DNA of 64,000 nt from Lysobacterales bacterium. GTDB lineage: Bacteria; Pseudomonadota; Gammaproteobacteria; Xanthomonadales; Rhodanobacteraceae. Within the stretch, counting starts at the first letter, position 1, and each line of letters starts with the position of its first letter. Of this stretch, positions 16,673 through 24,415 are shown piece by piece. A program made the translations under genes and the position numbers. The stretch spans positions 186,001 through 250,000 of the forward strand of contig JAFKNA010000004.1 in the NCBI GenBank assembly GCA_017305135.1, given 5' to 3'. A model generated the notes under the pieces. It worked only from the letters and a program-made list of their open reading frames with translations, searched no databases and had not been told where the DNA came from.

Positions 16673-17141
16673 TATGTCCGCGAGGACGCGCGCGCTGCAC
16701 GACGCCCTGCTCAAGATGGTGGGCGTCTTGAGTCGGCCCGACGTGGACGAACGCATGGTGCGCGAGGCGGGCATCCCGCTGGAGGGTGCACTGTTCCCGC
16801 TGCTGACCATGGTCGAGCGGTTCGGCCCGATCGGCATCGTGGAGCTGGCCAACCGCGGCGGGCGCGACTACACCACGGTCAGCCGGCAGGTGAGCCGGCT
16901 GGAGGCCGAGGACCTGGTGGAACGCCGCGCCGATGCCCGCGACGCGCGCGTGCGGGCAGTGGTGGTGACGCCGCGCGGCAAGGCCATGACGGACGCACTC
17001 GACGCCGCGCGCGAGCGCCTCGTGCGCGCCATGTTCGCTGGTTGGGAGTCCGACGAGATCGACACCCTGGTGCGCCTGCTGCAGCGCTTCGCCAGCGACC
17101 TGGAAACCCACGCGGTGTCCGACGGGTCATCGTCCCGTTGA
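16641..17141 (+). CDS. MarR-family transcriptional regulator
   Basis: 166-residue winged-helix repressor. The recognition region reads IGIVELANRGGRDYTTVSRQ then VSRLEAEDLVERRADARDAR with the wing, and the flanking helices form the dimer interface. GGAGG at 16628-16632 supports the ATG at 16641; a second ATG at 16674 (MSARTRALHD) is also possible. It diverges from the FAD monooxygenase gene and probably represses it until an aromatic ligand is bound. Paired palindromes lie in the shared control region. Confidence 0.88.
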   Translation: MPMKKSVQDAHMSARTRALHDALLKMVGVLSRPDVDERMVREAGIPLEGALFPLLTMVERFGPIGIVELANRGGRDYTTVSRQVSRLEAEDLVERRADARDARVRAVVVTPRGKAMTDALDAARERLVRAMFAGWESDEIDTLVRLLQRFASDLETHAVSDGSSSR

Positions 17142-17212
17142 GGGGGGCGCTGCTGCTTGAGCGGCGGTCGCCGTATCGCCGGTGTGACGGAGCCGCTTAT
17201 CGAAACGCCGTT

Positions 17213-17262
17213 GGTGGACCGCGGGCCTCCGGCCCGCATGCGGGCGGGACGCCCGCGATCCC
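17213..17262. repeat. CGGGCCTCCGGCCCG / GCGGGCGGGACGCCCGC hairpin pair
   Basis: Two adjacent GC hairpins in the gap between marR and the TPR gene, a repeat type common in Xanthomonadales. The rest of this 267-base gap holds no gene that I can support. Confidence 0.6.
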
Positions 17263-17408
17263 TGAAGCCGCACGGGTGGGGCAAGGCGCCGCCGTCGCCT
17301 GAACACGTCCCGTGTGGCGCGAGGGAACGGCCTGTCGCCACAATGGCCCAAGAGTAAGATCACCACGGGTCCGCGCCGGACCGGCGCGGGCTGTCCTGAC
17401 GATGGACG

Positions 17409-19373
17409 ATGGCGATGCGCGCGCTCCTCGGCGAACTCAGGCGCCGCAACGTGTTGCGGGCGGCGGCGTTCTACGCGGCATCGGCGTGGCTGCTGGTCCA
17501 GGTCGCCACGCAGGTGTTCCCCTTCTTCGCGGTGCCGGACTGGGCGGTGCGCGCCATCGTGGTGGCGGCGCTGGTCGGCTTTCCGTTCGCGATGCTGTTT
17601 GCCTGGGTGTACGAGTGGACGCCGCAGGGCCTGCGGCGCGAGGACGAGGTGCCGGAAGGGCAGTCGATCACGCATCTCACCGGCCGGCGGCTCGATCGCT
17701 GGATCATCGGCGTGCTGTGCATCGCGCTCGGCCTGCTGCTGGTGGACAAGTGGACGCCGCGCGGCGAACAGGCGGCGCCGCTCGCGCGCTCCATCGCGGT
17801 CCTGCCGCTGCTGGACGAGGGCGGGGCCGCCGGCGACGAATACTTCTCGGACGGCCTGTCCGAAGAGCTCATCTCGCGCCTTGGGCAGATCCCGGGTCTC
17901 AAGGTGATCGGGCGCAATTCCTCGTTCGCGTTCAAGGGCAAGCCGCTGGCAGACAGCCAGGCCATCGGCGACAAGCTCGGCGTCGCGACGCTGCTCGAAG
18001 GCACGGTGCGGCGGCAGGGCGATCGCGTGCGGATCGACGCGGAGCTCATCGAAGCCAGCGACGGCCGCGAGCTGTGGTCGCACATCTACGACCGCGAGGT
18101 GAAGGACATCTTCGCGATCCAGGCCGACATCGCGCAGGCCGTGGCCGATGCCCTGCAGGTCACCCTGCTCGGTCGCCAGGCGACCCCGCCGCTGGTGGAC
18201 GCGGACGCGCACAATGCCTACCTGCGTGGGCTGTTCTACTTCGAGCGCCACAACTGGCGGGGCTATCGGGATGCCGTAGCCGCCTTCGGCGAGGCGATCC
18301 GCATCGCTCCGGATTACGCCCTGGCGTACGCCGGCCGCGCCATCGCATGGAGCTGGCTGGCCGACGTCGAGTCCTCCGGCGCGGGCGACGCGCGCGCGGC
18401 GGCGCGGGTGGACGCGCGCAAGGCCGTCGAACTCGCTCCCTCGCTCGCCGAGGCGCACGCGGCACTGGGCTGGGTCGACTACTTCGCCGACTGGGATTTC
18501 GATGCCGCGCTCGCGGAACTCCGGCATGCCGAACAGCTCGCCCCCGGCAATGCGCGCAACAAGAGCGTGCTCTCGCACGTGCTGCTGCGCACCGGGCACG
18601 TCGGCGAGGCGCTGGCGCTGGCGCGGCAGGCGGTCGCGCTGGACCCGCTGTCCTTCGAGGCGCGCGACGACCTCGCGCGGGTACTGGTGGTGGTGGACCG
18701 GCTCGACGAAGCCCGGGCGCAGGCGGGGATCGGTGCGGAGCTCGAGCCCGCGGCCGTCGCGAACCAGCGCTGGCAGGTCGTCGCGGCGGTCCTGCGCGGG
18801 CAGGGGGACGATGCCCTTGCGCACGCGCTGCTGGAACCGAATTCCGCGTTCCTGGATTTCGAGACCGCCCTGGCGCAGGACGCGCGCGGCGACCGCGCCG
18901 CCTCGGACCAGGCGCTGCAGCACCTGATCGCCACGCAGGCGGACGCCATGGCCTACCAGATCGCCGAGGCCTACGCGATGCGCGGCGATGCCGATGACGC
19001 CTTCCACTGGCTCGAGCACGCCTTCGCCACCCGCGACGCCGGCACCCTGGGCATGCTGATCGATCCCCTGCTGAAGCGCGTCCGCGGCGATCCGCGCTAC
19101 GCCGTGATGTTGCATCGGCTGGGCTTGCCGATCCGGGAGACGATGCCGACGGGAACGGATGCGGTAGTGGGATTCTTCGACGCCGTGGGTCGGGGCTCCG
19201 CACCCCTGACGCTGCCTTTCCAGGCGCAGCGTCCGCACTCGGCCCACGAGCGCGGGGTCGTGGCCGCGGAGGCCGGCCGCTCCATGCCGCAGGAGGGAAA
19301 TCCCGGTGAATTCGTGTTCCCGGGGCAGAGGCATTTGATTTCCTGGTCAATCGAATTGCATGTGCTCACCTGA
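17409..19373 (+). CDS. TolB-like/TPR inner-membrane protein with unusual C-terminal extension
   Basis: 654-residue paralogue of the amber-truncated gene at 2758. Order: N-terminal GELRRRNVLRAAAFYAASAW with three hydrophobic segments to residue 120, a TolB/FlgO-like block (SIAVLPLLDEG, YFSDGLSEELISRL, GTVRRQGDRVRIDAELIEA), then TPR repeats from residue 265, ending with DPLLKRVRGDPRYAVMLHRL and GLP near residue 580. The last 70 residues have no counterpart in the paralogue, look like translated intergenic DNA (VGRGSAPLTLPFQAQ), and run into an inverted repeat at 19359. The original stop may have been lost. The start could be either ATG, 17409 or 17415. Confidence 0.85.
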   Translation: MAMRALLGELRRRNVLRAAAFYAASAWLLVQVATQVFPFFAVPDWAVRAIVVAALVGFPFAMLFAWVYEWTPQGLRREDEVPEGQSITHLTGRRLDRWIIGVLCIALGLLLVDKWTPRGEQAAPLARSIAVLPLLDEGGAAGDEYFSDGLSEELISRLGQIPGLKVIGRNSSFAFKGKPLADSQAIGDKLGVATLLEGTVRRQGDRVRIDAELIEASDGRELWSHIYDREVKDIFAIQADIAQAVADALQVTLLGRQATPPLVDADAHNAYLRGLFYFERHNWRGYRDAVAAFGEAIRIAPDYALAYAGRAIAWSWLADVESSGAGDARAAARVDARKAVELAPSLAEAHAALGWVDYFADWDFDAALAELRHAEQLAPGNARNKSVLSHVLLRTGHVGEALALARQAVALDPLSFEARDDLARVLVVVDRLDEARAQAGIGAELEPAAVANQRWQVVAAVLRGQGDDALAHALLEPNSAFLDFETALAQDARGDRAASDQALQHLIATQADAMAYQIAEAYAMRGDADDAFHWLEHAFATRDAGTLGMLIDPLLKRVRGDPRYAVMLHRLGLPIRETMPTGTDAVVGFFDAVGRGSAPLTLPFQAQRPHSAHERGVVAAEAGRSMPQEGNPGEFVFPGQRHLISWSIELHVLT

Positions 19374-19574
19374 TTGGCGCCAATCCTCAGCTGGCCGTGG
19401 CGCGGCTTTCCCTTCTCCCCTCGGGAGAAGGTGGCGCGCAGCGCCGGATGAGGGTTCAGCCATGCGAGGTGCGGCAGACGTCCAGGCATGCGACCGCGCG
19501 CTCCGCCCGAACCCTCTCCCGGTGGGAGAGGGCTTCAAGCAGCTGCGCCTTGGGGCTGATCAAGTGTCCACATG
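19359..19574. repeat. Imperfect inverted repeat pair flanking a 160-base segment
   Basis: Arm 1 (19359-19384) and the reverse complement of arm 2 (19549-19574) match at about 19 of 26 bases, beginning CATGTG in both. The enclosed DNA contains a CTCCCCTCGGGAG hairpin and a CCCTCTCCCGGTGGGAGAGG hairpin. This has the layout of a small non-coding mobile element. The stop codon of the TPR gene lies inside arm 1. Confidence 0.5.
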
Positions 19575-19670
19575 TGCCCGGCTGCGGCCCGTCGGTGTGT
19601 GACTGCGCAAAACTGGCCTCGCACCGCTGTCGCGGCTATCGTCGCGCGTCCCTCTCATCGGAGTTCCCGC

Positions 19671-20147
19671 ATGCGCCTCGTGTCCGCCGTCCTTCTTTCC
19701 GCCATCGCGTCGGTGGCCTGCGCGGCCGGGGCCGCGTCCTACGGCGAGGCGTTCGCCGATGGTCCGGCAGTCCCCGTCTCCGAGGCCATCGAGCGCTTCG
19801 ATGCGCACGCCGGCGCGCCGCGCCTCTTCAGCGGCCGCATCACCGAGGTGTGCCAGGCGAAGGGATGCTGGATGATGCTGGAGCAGGACGGCGAGACCGC
19901 GCGCGTCATGTTCGGCAACCACGCCTTGTTCCTGCCGAAGGACACACGCGGCGCGGCCGTGGTGCACGGCGTGCTCGAGCGCAAGGAGTTGACCCCGGAG
20001 CAGGTGGAACATTTCCGCGAGGACGGCAACGCGCTCCCGGCGCAGTCCGTGGAGTACCGCATCGTCGCTGATGGCGTGCGCGTGAATGCGATCAACGCGC
20101 AGCCGCCAGCCGGTTCAGACGGGGCGGGAGGAGCCAGCTCCGGCTGA
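19671..20147 (+). CDS. DUF4920 exported protein
   Basis: 158 residues with a signal peptide (LVSAVLLSAIASVACAAGAA). The mature domain has the DUF4920 signature: FSGRITEVCQAKGCWMMLEQ with its CxxxxC pair, ARVMFGNHALFLPKDTRG, and VVHGVLERKELT. The family is predicted to be periplasmic with an OB-like fold. ATG 19671 is supported by GGAG ten bases upstream; upstream extension lacks a signal. It converges on the oxidoreductase gene at 20289 across a short gap containing a REP hairpin. Confidence 0.82.
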   Translation: MRLVSAVLLSAIASVACAAGAASYGEAFADGPAVPVSEAIERFDAHAGAPRLFSGRITEVCQAKGCWMMLEQDGETARVMFGNHALFLPKDTRGAAVVHGVLERKELTPEQVEHFREDGNALPAQSVEYRIVADGVRVNAINAQPPAGSDGAGGASSG

Positions 20148-20198
20148 CGGCCTCTCCCAGTCCTGGTGCCGAAGCCAACATTCGCGTAGCGAATGGTT

Positions 20199-20230
20199 TA
20201 TAAAGGCGCTGGATCCCGGCGTTCGCCGGG
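20199..20230. repeat. REP hairpin (CCCGGCGTTCGCCGGG)
   Basis: AAAGGCGCTGGATCCCGGCG then TTCGCCGGGACGGCGACC, in the gap between two convergent genes. A near copy lies at 48263-48302 in another convergent gap, where such hairpins could aid termination. Confidence 0.7.
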
Positions 20231-20288
20231 ACGGCGACCGTTCGGAGGTTCCCTGGCCTGATCCCGTTTCGGCGCAGGGCTGTTCGCC

Positions 20289-21224
20289 TCAGGCGCCGTT
20301 CGCGCCACGTGGCACGAAGGGCAGCATGGCGTGCGCGCGGGTGGCCGCGATCGCCGCCTGGCCCACCGCCACCGAGATCTGGTTGAGGCCGCTGACCACG
20401 TCGCCAATCGCGAACAGGCCCGGCACGCCGGTCATCTGGTGGCGATCGACGATGATCTCGCCGGTGTCCGACAGTTTCGCGCCCGCGGCGGCGGCGAAAC
20501 GGGTGCCCGTGAGCGAGCCCAGGAACGGATAGATGCTGTCGAACACGACCGGGCTGCCATCGGACGAAGCGTAGCGGCAGCGCTCGCCGTCGAACTCGAG
20601 CCGGCCGCCGGGCGCAAGCACACGCACGCCGGCATCGATCGCTGCGCGCATGTCTTCGCCGCCGTCCGTGTCGTCATCCGGAAGCAGGTACACCCGCTGC
20701 GAATAGGCGCGCAGGAACAGGCCATGCGCGCCGATGTCGCGCGCGGGCCCGTACACGCCGATGCACGAGTCGCGTGCCTCGTAGGCGTCGCAGACCGAAC
20801 ACAGGCGTATCGCCCCGCACGCCACCGCGTCGGCGACCCAGGGCACGTCCGGCAGCTTGTCGGCAAGCCCGGTGGCAAGGATCACGCAGCGGGCGCGCCA
20901 CGACCGGGTGCCGTCGTCGAGCAGGAAGCCGCCGGCCTGGTCCGCGCTCCCGCTGATCGTCCTGACCTCGGCCGCGTCGAAGCGGGCGCCGAATTCCACC
21001 GCCTGCGCGTGCAACCGCCGCAGCAGCTCCACGCCCGAGACGCCACTCGGAAATCCCGGGCAGTTGTTGCTCTCGGGGATCCAGCGGGCGCGGCTGTCGC
21101 CCGCATCGATCACCAGGCAGGAACGCAGGAAGCGCCCCAGGTAGGTCGCCGCGGTCAGCCCGGCCGGCCCACCGCCAACCACGACGACGTCGATCGATGC
21201 AGTGGCTTCTGCGCGAGCGCTCAT
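20289..21224 (-). CDS. Thioredoxin-reductase-like NAD(P)/FAD oxidoreductase
   Basis: 311 residues. FAD-binding VVVVGGGPAGLTAATYLGRF lies at the N-terminus, then NNCPGFPSGVSG typical of the thioredoxin reductase group, a redox-type CSVCDAYEARD near residue 143 in place of the classical CATCDG, and the terminal FAD motif GLFAIGDVVSGLNQISVAVG. Both Cys of a CxxC are retained, so disulfide chemistry is possible, but the partner is not encoded nearby. The usual NAD(P)-binding GxGxxA is replaced by GVYGPARDIG, which may change or weaken cofactor use. Confidence 0.85.
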   Translation of the reverse strand: MSARAEATASIDVVVVGGGPAGLTAATYLGRFLRSCLVIDAGDSRARWIPESNNCPGFPSGVSGVELLRRLHAQAVEFGARFDAAEVRTISGSADQAGGFLLDDGTRSWRARCVILATGLADKLPDVPWVADAVACGAIRLCSVCDAYEARDSCIGVYGPARDIGAHGLFLRAYSQRVYLLPDDDTDGGEDMRAAIDAGVRVLAPGGRLEFDGERCRYASSDGSPVVFDSIYPFLGSLTGTRFAAAAGAKLSDTGEIIVDRHQMTGVPGLFAIGDVVSGLNQISVAVGQAAIAATRAHAMLPFVPRGANGA

Positions 21225-21626
21225 TTACCGCTCCCTGCATGAGGAGTGGCGGAGTCTATCGCCGGAATGCCATCCGCATCCCCCCGGCCCGCGGCAGGAT
21301 CAGACGTTATTAAGCGTGCAGGTCGCCTGAACACGGCTCCCTACGGGAGCTGCGCCTTGTAGGAGCGACCGTGGTCGCGACCACGACCGCAACGCAGGTC
21401 GCCTGCAAGCGAGCCCTACCGGAGCCAGCGCACTTGCAGGAGAGCGCCCTCGGGCGCGACCCGTCCTGCCACGGCTGCAGCACGCAGCCGCCTGCGAGCA
21501 GGCTCCCTCAGGAGACAGCGCATTCGTCGGAGCGCACCCTGTGCGCGACCAACGCAATCGCAACCCGCCGGCGCCGCGAGATTGCGCACTGGGAGGGCTC
21601 CCGCAGAATGCGTGCGGTGCCCGGCT
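21225..21626. repeat. Gene-free region with repeated GTAGGAGCG-type palindromes
   Basis: About 400 bases with at least three decayed copies of a unit beginning AGGAGCG and containing GGTCGCGACC or GGGCGCGACC (21357-21392, 21437-21465, 21533-21555). The family recurs at 36846-37180, 58955-59065 and 61290-61360. No open frame of interest. Confidence 0.6.
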
Positions 21627-22853
21627 TCAGCCCGGGTCGGCGGCTGGCGTCAGCTTCAGCAGCCAGCCCTGCCCATTTCGGGTGCCGTCCTCGAGCAGCC
21701 AGATCGCGCCGTCCGGGCCCTGTTCGACCTCGCGGATGCGCCGACCCATGTCGAAGCGTTCGGCCTCGCGTGCGTTGTCGCCGTCGAACGCGATGCGCAC
21801 CAGCGACATTGAGGACAGCCCCCCGATGAAGCCATTGCCCTTCCAGGCGGGGAACAGGTCGCCGTCGTAGATGATGAATCCGGCGGGCGAGATCACCGGC
21901 GTCCAGGTGATGACCGGCGCGCGGAATTCCGGGTGCGTGTCGTGGTCGGGAATGGGCGTGCCGTCGTAGTGGTCGCCATTGGAGACGATCGGATAGCCGT
22001 AGTTCTGGCCTTTCTCGACCAGGTTGAGCTCGTCGCCGCCCATGGGACCCATTTCGTGCGCCCACAGCCGCCGGTCGGCGGTGAAGGCGAGTCCCAGGAT
22101 GTTGCGGTGGCCGAGCGTCCACACCTGGGCCGCGACGCCGCCCTGGTCGGCGAAGGGATTGCCCGCGGCCGGCGTGCCGTCGTCGTTGAGGCGCACGATC
22201 TTGCCGAGGTTGGTGGACATGTCCTGCGCCGGATCGAACTCCTTGCGCTCACTGGAGCTGATCCAGAGCAGGCCATCGCGGTCGAAGGCGATGCGGTAGC
22301 CGAAGTGGCCATCGCCGCTCTTCTTCGGTTGCTGGCGCCAGATCACCTGGAGATCTTCCAGCGCACCCCCGCCGGCACCGTCCAGTGCGAGCCGCGCCCG
22401 CGCCACCGCGGCGCCGAGCAGGCCACCGTCGCCCGCCTCGACGTAGCTGATGTAGACCAGGTGGTTGTCGGCGTAGCGCGGATGCAGCACCACGTCGCCG
22501 AGGCCGCCCTGGGCTACGTGCCGCACCTCCGGCACGCCGCCGATATCGCCGGTGGAATTCCTGGCGGGATCGTAGAGGTGCAGGGTGCCGGCCATCTCGG
22601 TCACCAGCAGGCGGCCATCCGGCAGGAAGGTCATGGCCCAGGGCGAGGTGAACTTCGCGACTTCGGCCGTCTCGAACCGCTTGTCCGCGGCAGGCACAGG
22701 GCTTTTCGCTGCCGTCTCGTCCGTCGCGGACGCCGTCGCTCGCGGGGCGGCATCGCCCGGGGCAGTGCCCGCATCGGGACCCGCCGGCGTGCTGCAGGCC
22801 GACAGCACGGAGCTGGCGATGGCGGCAATCCACAGGTGTCGGAGCTCGTTCAT
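21627..22853 (-). CDS. PQQ-dependent soluble aldose sugar dehydrogenase-like lipoprotein
   Basis: 408 residues from ATG 22853. A lipoprotein signal ends LSAC (residues 17-20). The six-bladed propeller of the GDH/YliI family follows: FTSPWAMTFLPDGRLLVTEM, GGLGDVVLHPRYADN, SGDGHFGYRIAFDRDGLLWI, GHRNILGLAFT, NYGYPIVSNGDHYDG, and WTPVISPAGFIIYDGDLFPA. Oxidises sugars in the periplasm when loaded with PQQ; PQQ-binding residues look present, but substrate is not predictable. Upstream on the same strand are DUF1501 and DUF1800 genes, separated by about 110 bases. Confidence 0.87.
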   Translation of the reverse strand: MNELRHLWIAAIASSVLSACSTPAGPDAGTAPGDAAPRATASATDETAAKSPVPAADKRFETAEVAKFTSPWAMTFLPDGRLLVTEMAGTLHLYDPARNSTGDIGGVPEVRHVAQGGLGDVVLHPRYADNHLVYISYVEAGDGGLLGAAVARARLALDGAGGGALEDLQVIWRQQPKKSGDGHFGYRIAFDRDGLLWISSSERKEFDPAQDMSTNLGKIVRLNDDGTPAAGNPFADQGGVAAQVWTLGHRNILGLAFTADRRLWAHEMGPMGGDELNLVEKGQNYGYPIVSNGDHYDGTPIPDHDTHPEFRAPVITWTPVISPAGFIIYDGDLFPAWKGNGFIGGLSSMSLVRIAFDGDNAREAERFDMGRRIREVEQGPDGAIWLLEDGTRNGQGWLLKLTPAADPG

Positions 22854-22966
22854 GGTCGATCCTCTGGCGGCTGGGGGATGGCCAAGCATAGCGCTCGCGT
22901 ATGACGCCGACGGGTCGGGCCGGAGGCGGCCACGAACGCCCTGGCGGGACATCGAAGATCCGGGAA

Positions 22967-24415
22967 TCAGCCCAGGAAGCCCAGGTCCGGCGCATCGAAG
23001 CGCGCCAAGGCCGGGAAGATTTCCGCGATGTCCCCGGTGTCGACGCCAAACCACGCCGCGAGCGTCGCCGCGTACTGGTCGAGCGCGGTGGTCGGGATGA
23101 CCTGGCCGAAACCGGTGTCATCCGGATTGTTGTTGGCACGCAGCGAGGGCATGGCGCCGTAGAAGCGCTGCCCGCGCACCGCGCCACCGACGACGAAGTG
23201 ATGGCCGCCCCAGCCATGGTCGGTGCCGTCGCCGTTGACGGCCAGAGAGCGGCCGAAGTCGGAGGCGGTGAAGGTGGTCACCGCGCCGTCGACGCCGAGT
23301 TCCACCGTGGCCGCGTGGAACGCTGCGATCGCCTGCGAGAGCTGGGCGAGGTTCCCGTGCTGGTCCTCGACCTGGTAGTTGTGGGTGTCGTAGTTTCCGA
23401 CCGAGGCATAGAACACCTGCCGCGCCATGCCGATCGCGCCGCGCACCTGGATCAGGCGCGCGGCCATGCGCAACTGGCGTCCGAGCGGGGTGTCGGGGAA
23501 TTCCGTCGCCAGCTCCGGCGCGCCGTCCAGCGCCGCGTCGACCACCTCGTAGCTGGCGACCGCCTGGCGCGCGCGGTCGGCGTAGGCGCGTTCGAACACG
23601 TGCTGCTGCGCGCCTGCGGCGAGCAGCGCATTCCAGGCCGCGACGCCGGCCGCGTTGTCGCCGATGACCCAGGACTCCGGGCCGCCGCCGAGATAGCTCA
23701 TCTTCTCCACGCCGCCCGGCGACACCGAGTACGCATCGACCAGGTCGCCGCGCTGGAACAGGTTATTGTTCGACAGCGAGATGCACATCGGGATGGCGCC
23801 GGTGTTGGCCGCCTGCATGCGGTCGGCGATGCGCCCGCCCCAGCCGTTGGCGTTGGCATCGTCCGGGCGCGAGGTCTGCCAGTAGGTGCTCTGGTCCGAA
23901 TGCGAGAAGAGCTGTGGCGGCACCGCCACGGTGCCGGCCTGGTAGTCCGCCCGGGTGGTCGGCTGGTGCAGGGTGCCGACGTTGGCGATGACCGCGGCCT
24001 GGCCGCCGTTGAACAGGTCGCGCAGTTCGGCGAGCGCCGGGTGCGTGCCGTAGCTCGCTCCATCGGACGGCAGGCCGCCGGGCAGGCCGCCCCCGGCGGC
24101 GAGCGGCGCCAGCGCGTTGGCTACCAGCGTCGCCTGGTCGAAGGCAAGGCCGCCATCGGCGATCAACACCGTGCGCGAGCTGCGGTAGTCGGCGTAGGCC
24201 GGCACGGTGTACGGCACGATCGTGTTGAAGCTGTCGTTGCCGCCATTGAGGAAGATGCACACCAGCGCCTTGAAGTCGCCAGCGGGAAACGCGTACCCGT
24301 TGGCGGCGGCGGCCAGCACGCGCAGGTTGCCGAAGGCGCTGAAGAGCCCCGCGCCGGCAAGCGAGGCGGCGGTGTGCCGGAGGAAGCGGCGGCGGCTGTG
24401 CATGGACGTGCTCAC
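22967..24415 (-). CDS. DUF1501 exported protein (Tat substrate)
   Basis: 482 residues with a Tat-type signal SRRRFLRHTAASLAGAGLFS. DUF1501 marks are FKALVCIFLNGGNDSFNTIV, LFSHSDQSTYWQTSRPD, GWGGRIADRM, VFYASVGNYDTHNYQ and FTASDFGRSLAVNGDGTDHG. The family has a sulfatase-like fold and nearly always sits beside a DUF1800 gene, as here, where the GTG at 24415 overlaps the upstream TGA. An ATG four codons later (24403) is an alternative start. The pair is exported; role not established. Confidence 0.9.
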   Translation of the reverse strand: MSTSMHSRRRFLRHTAASLAGAGLFSAFGNLRVLAAAANGYAFPAGDFKALVCIFLNGGNDSFNTIVPYTVPAYADYRSSRTVLIADGGLAFDQATLVANALAPLAAGGGLPGGLPSDGASYGTHPALAELRDLFNGGQAAVIANVGTLHQPTTRADYQAGTVAVPPQLFSHSDQSTYWQTSRPDDANANGWGGRIADRMQAANTGAIPMCISLSNNNLFQRGDLVDAYSVSPGGVEKMSYLGGGPESWVIGDNAAGVAAWNALLAAGAQQHVFERAYADRARQAVASYEVVDAALDGAPELATEFPDTPLGRQLRMAARLIQVRGAIGMARQVFYASVGNYDTHNYQVEDQHGNLAQLSQAIAAFHAATVELGVDGAVTTFTASDFGRSLAVNGDGTDHGWGGHHFVVGGAVRGQRFYGAMPSLRANNNPDDTGFGQVIPTTALDQYAATLAAWFGVDTGDIAEIFPALARFDAPDLGFLG

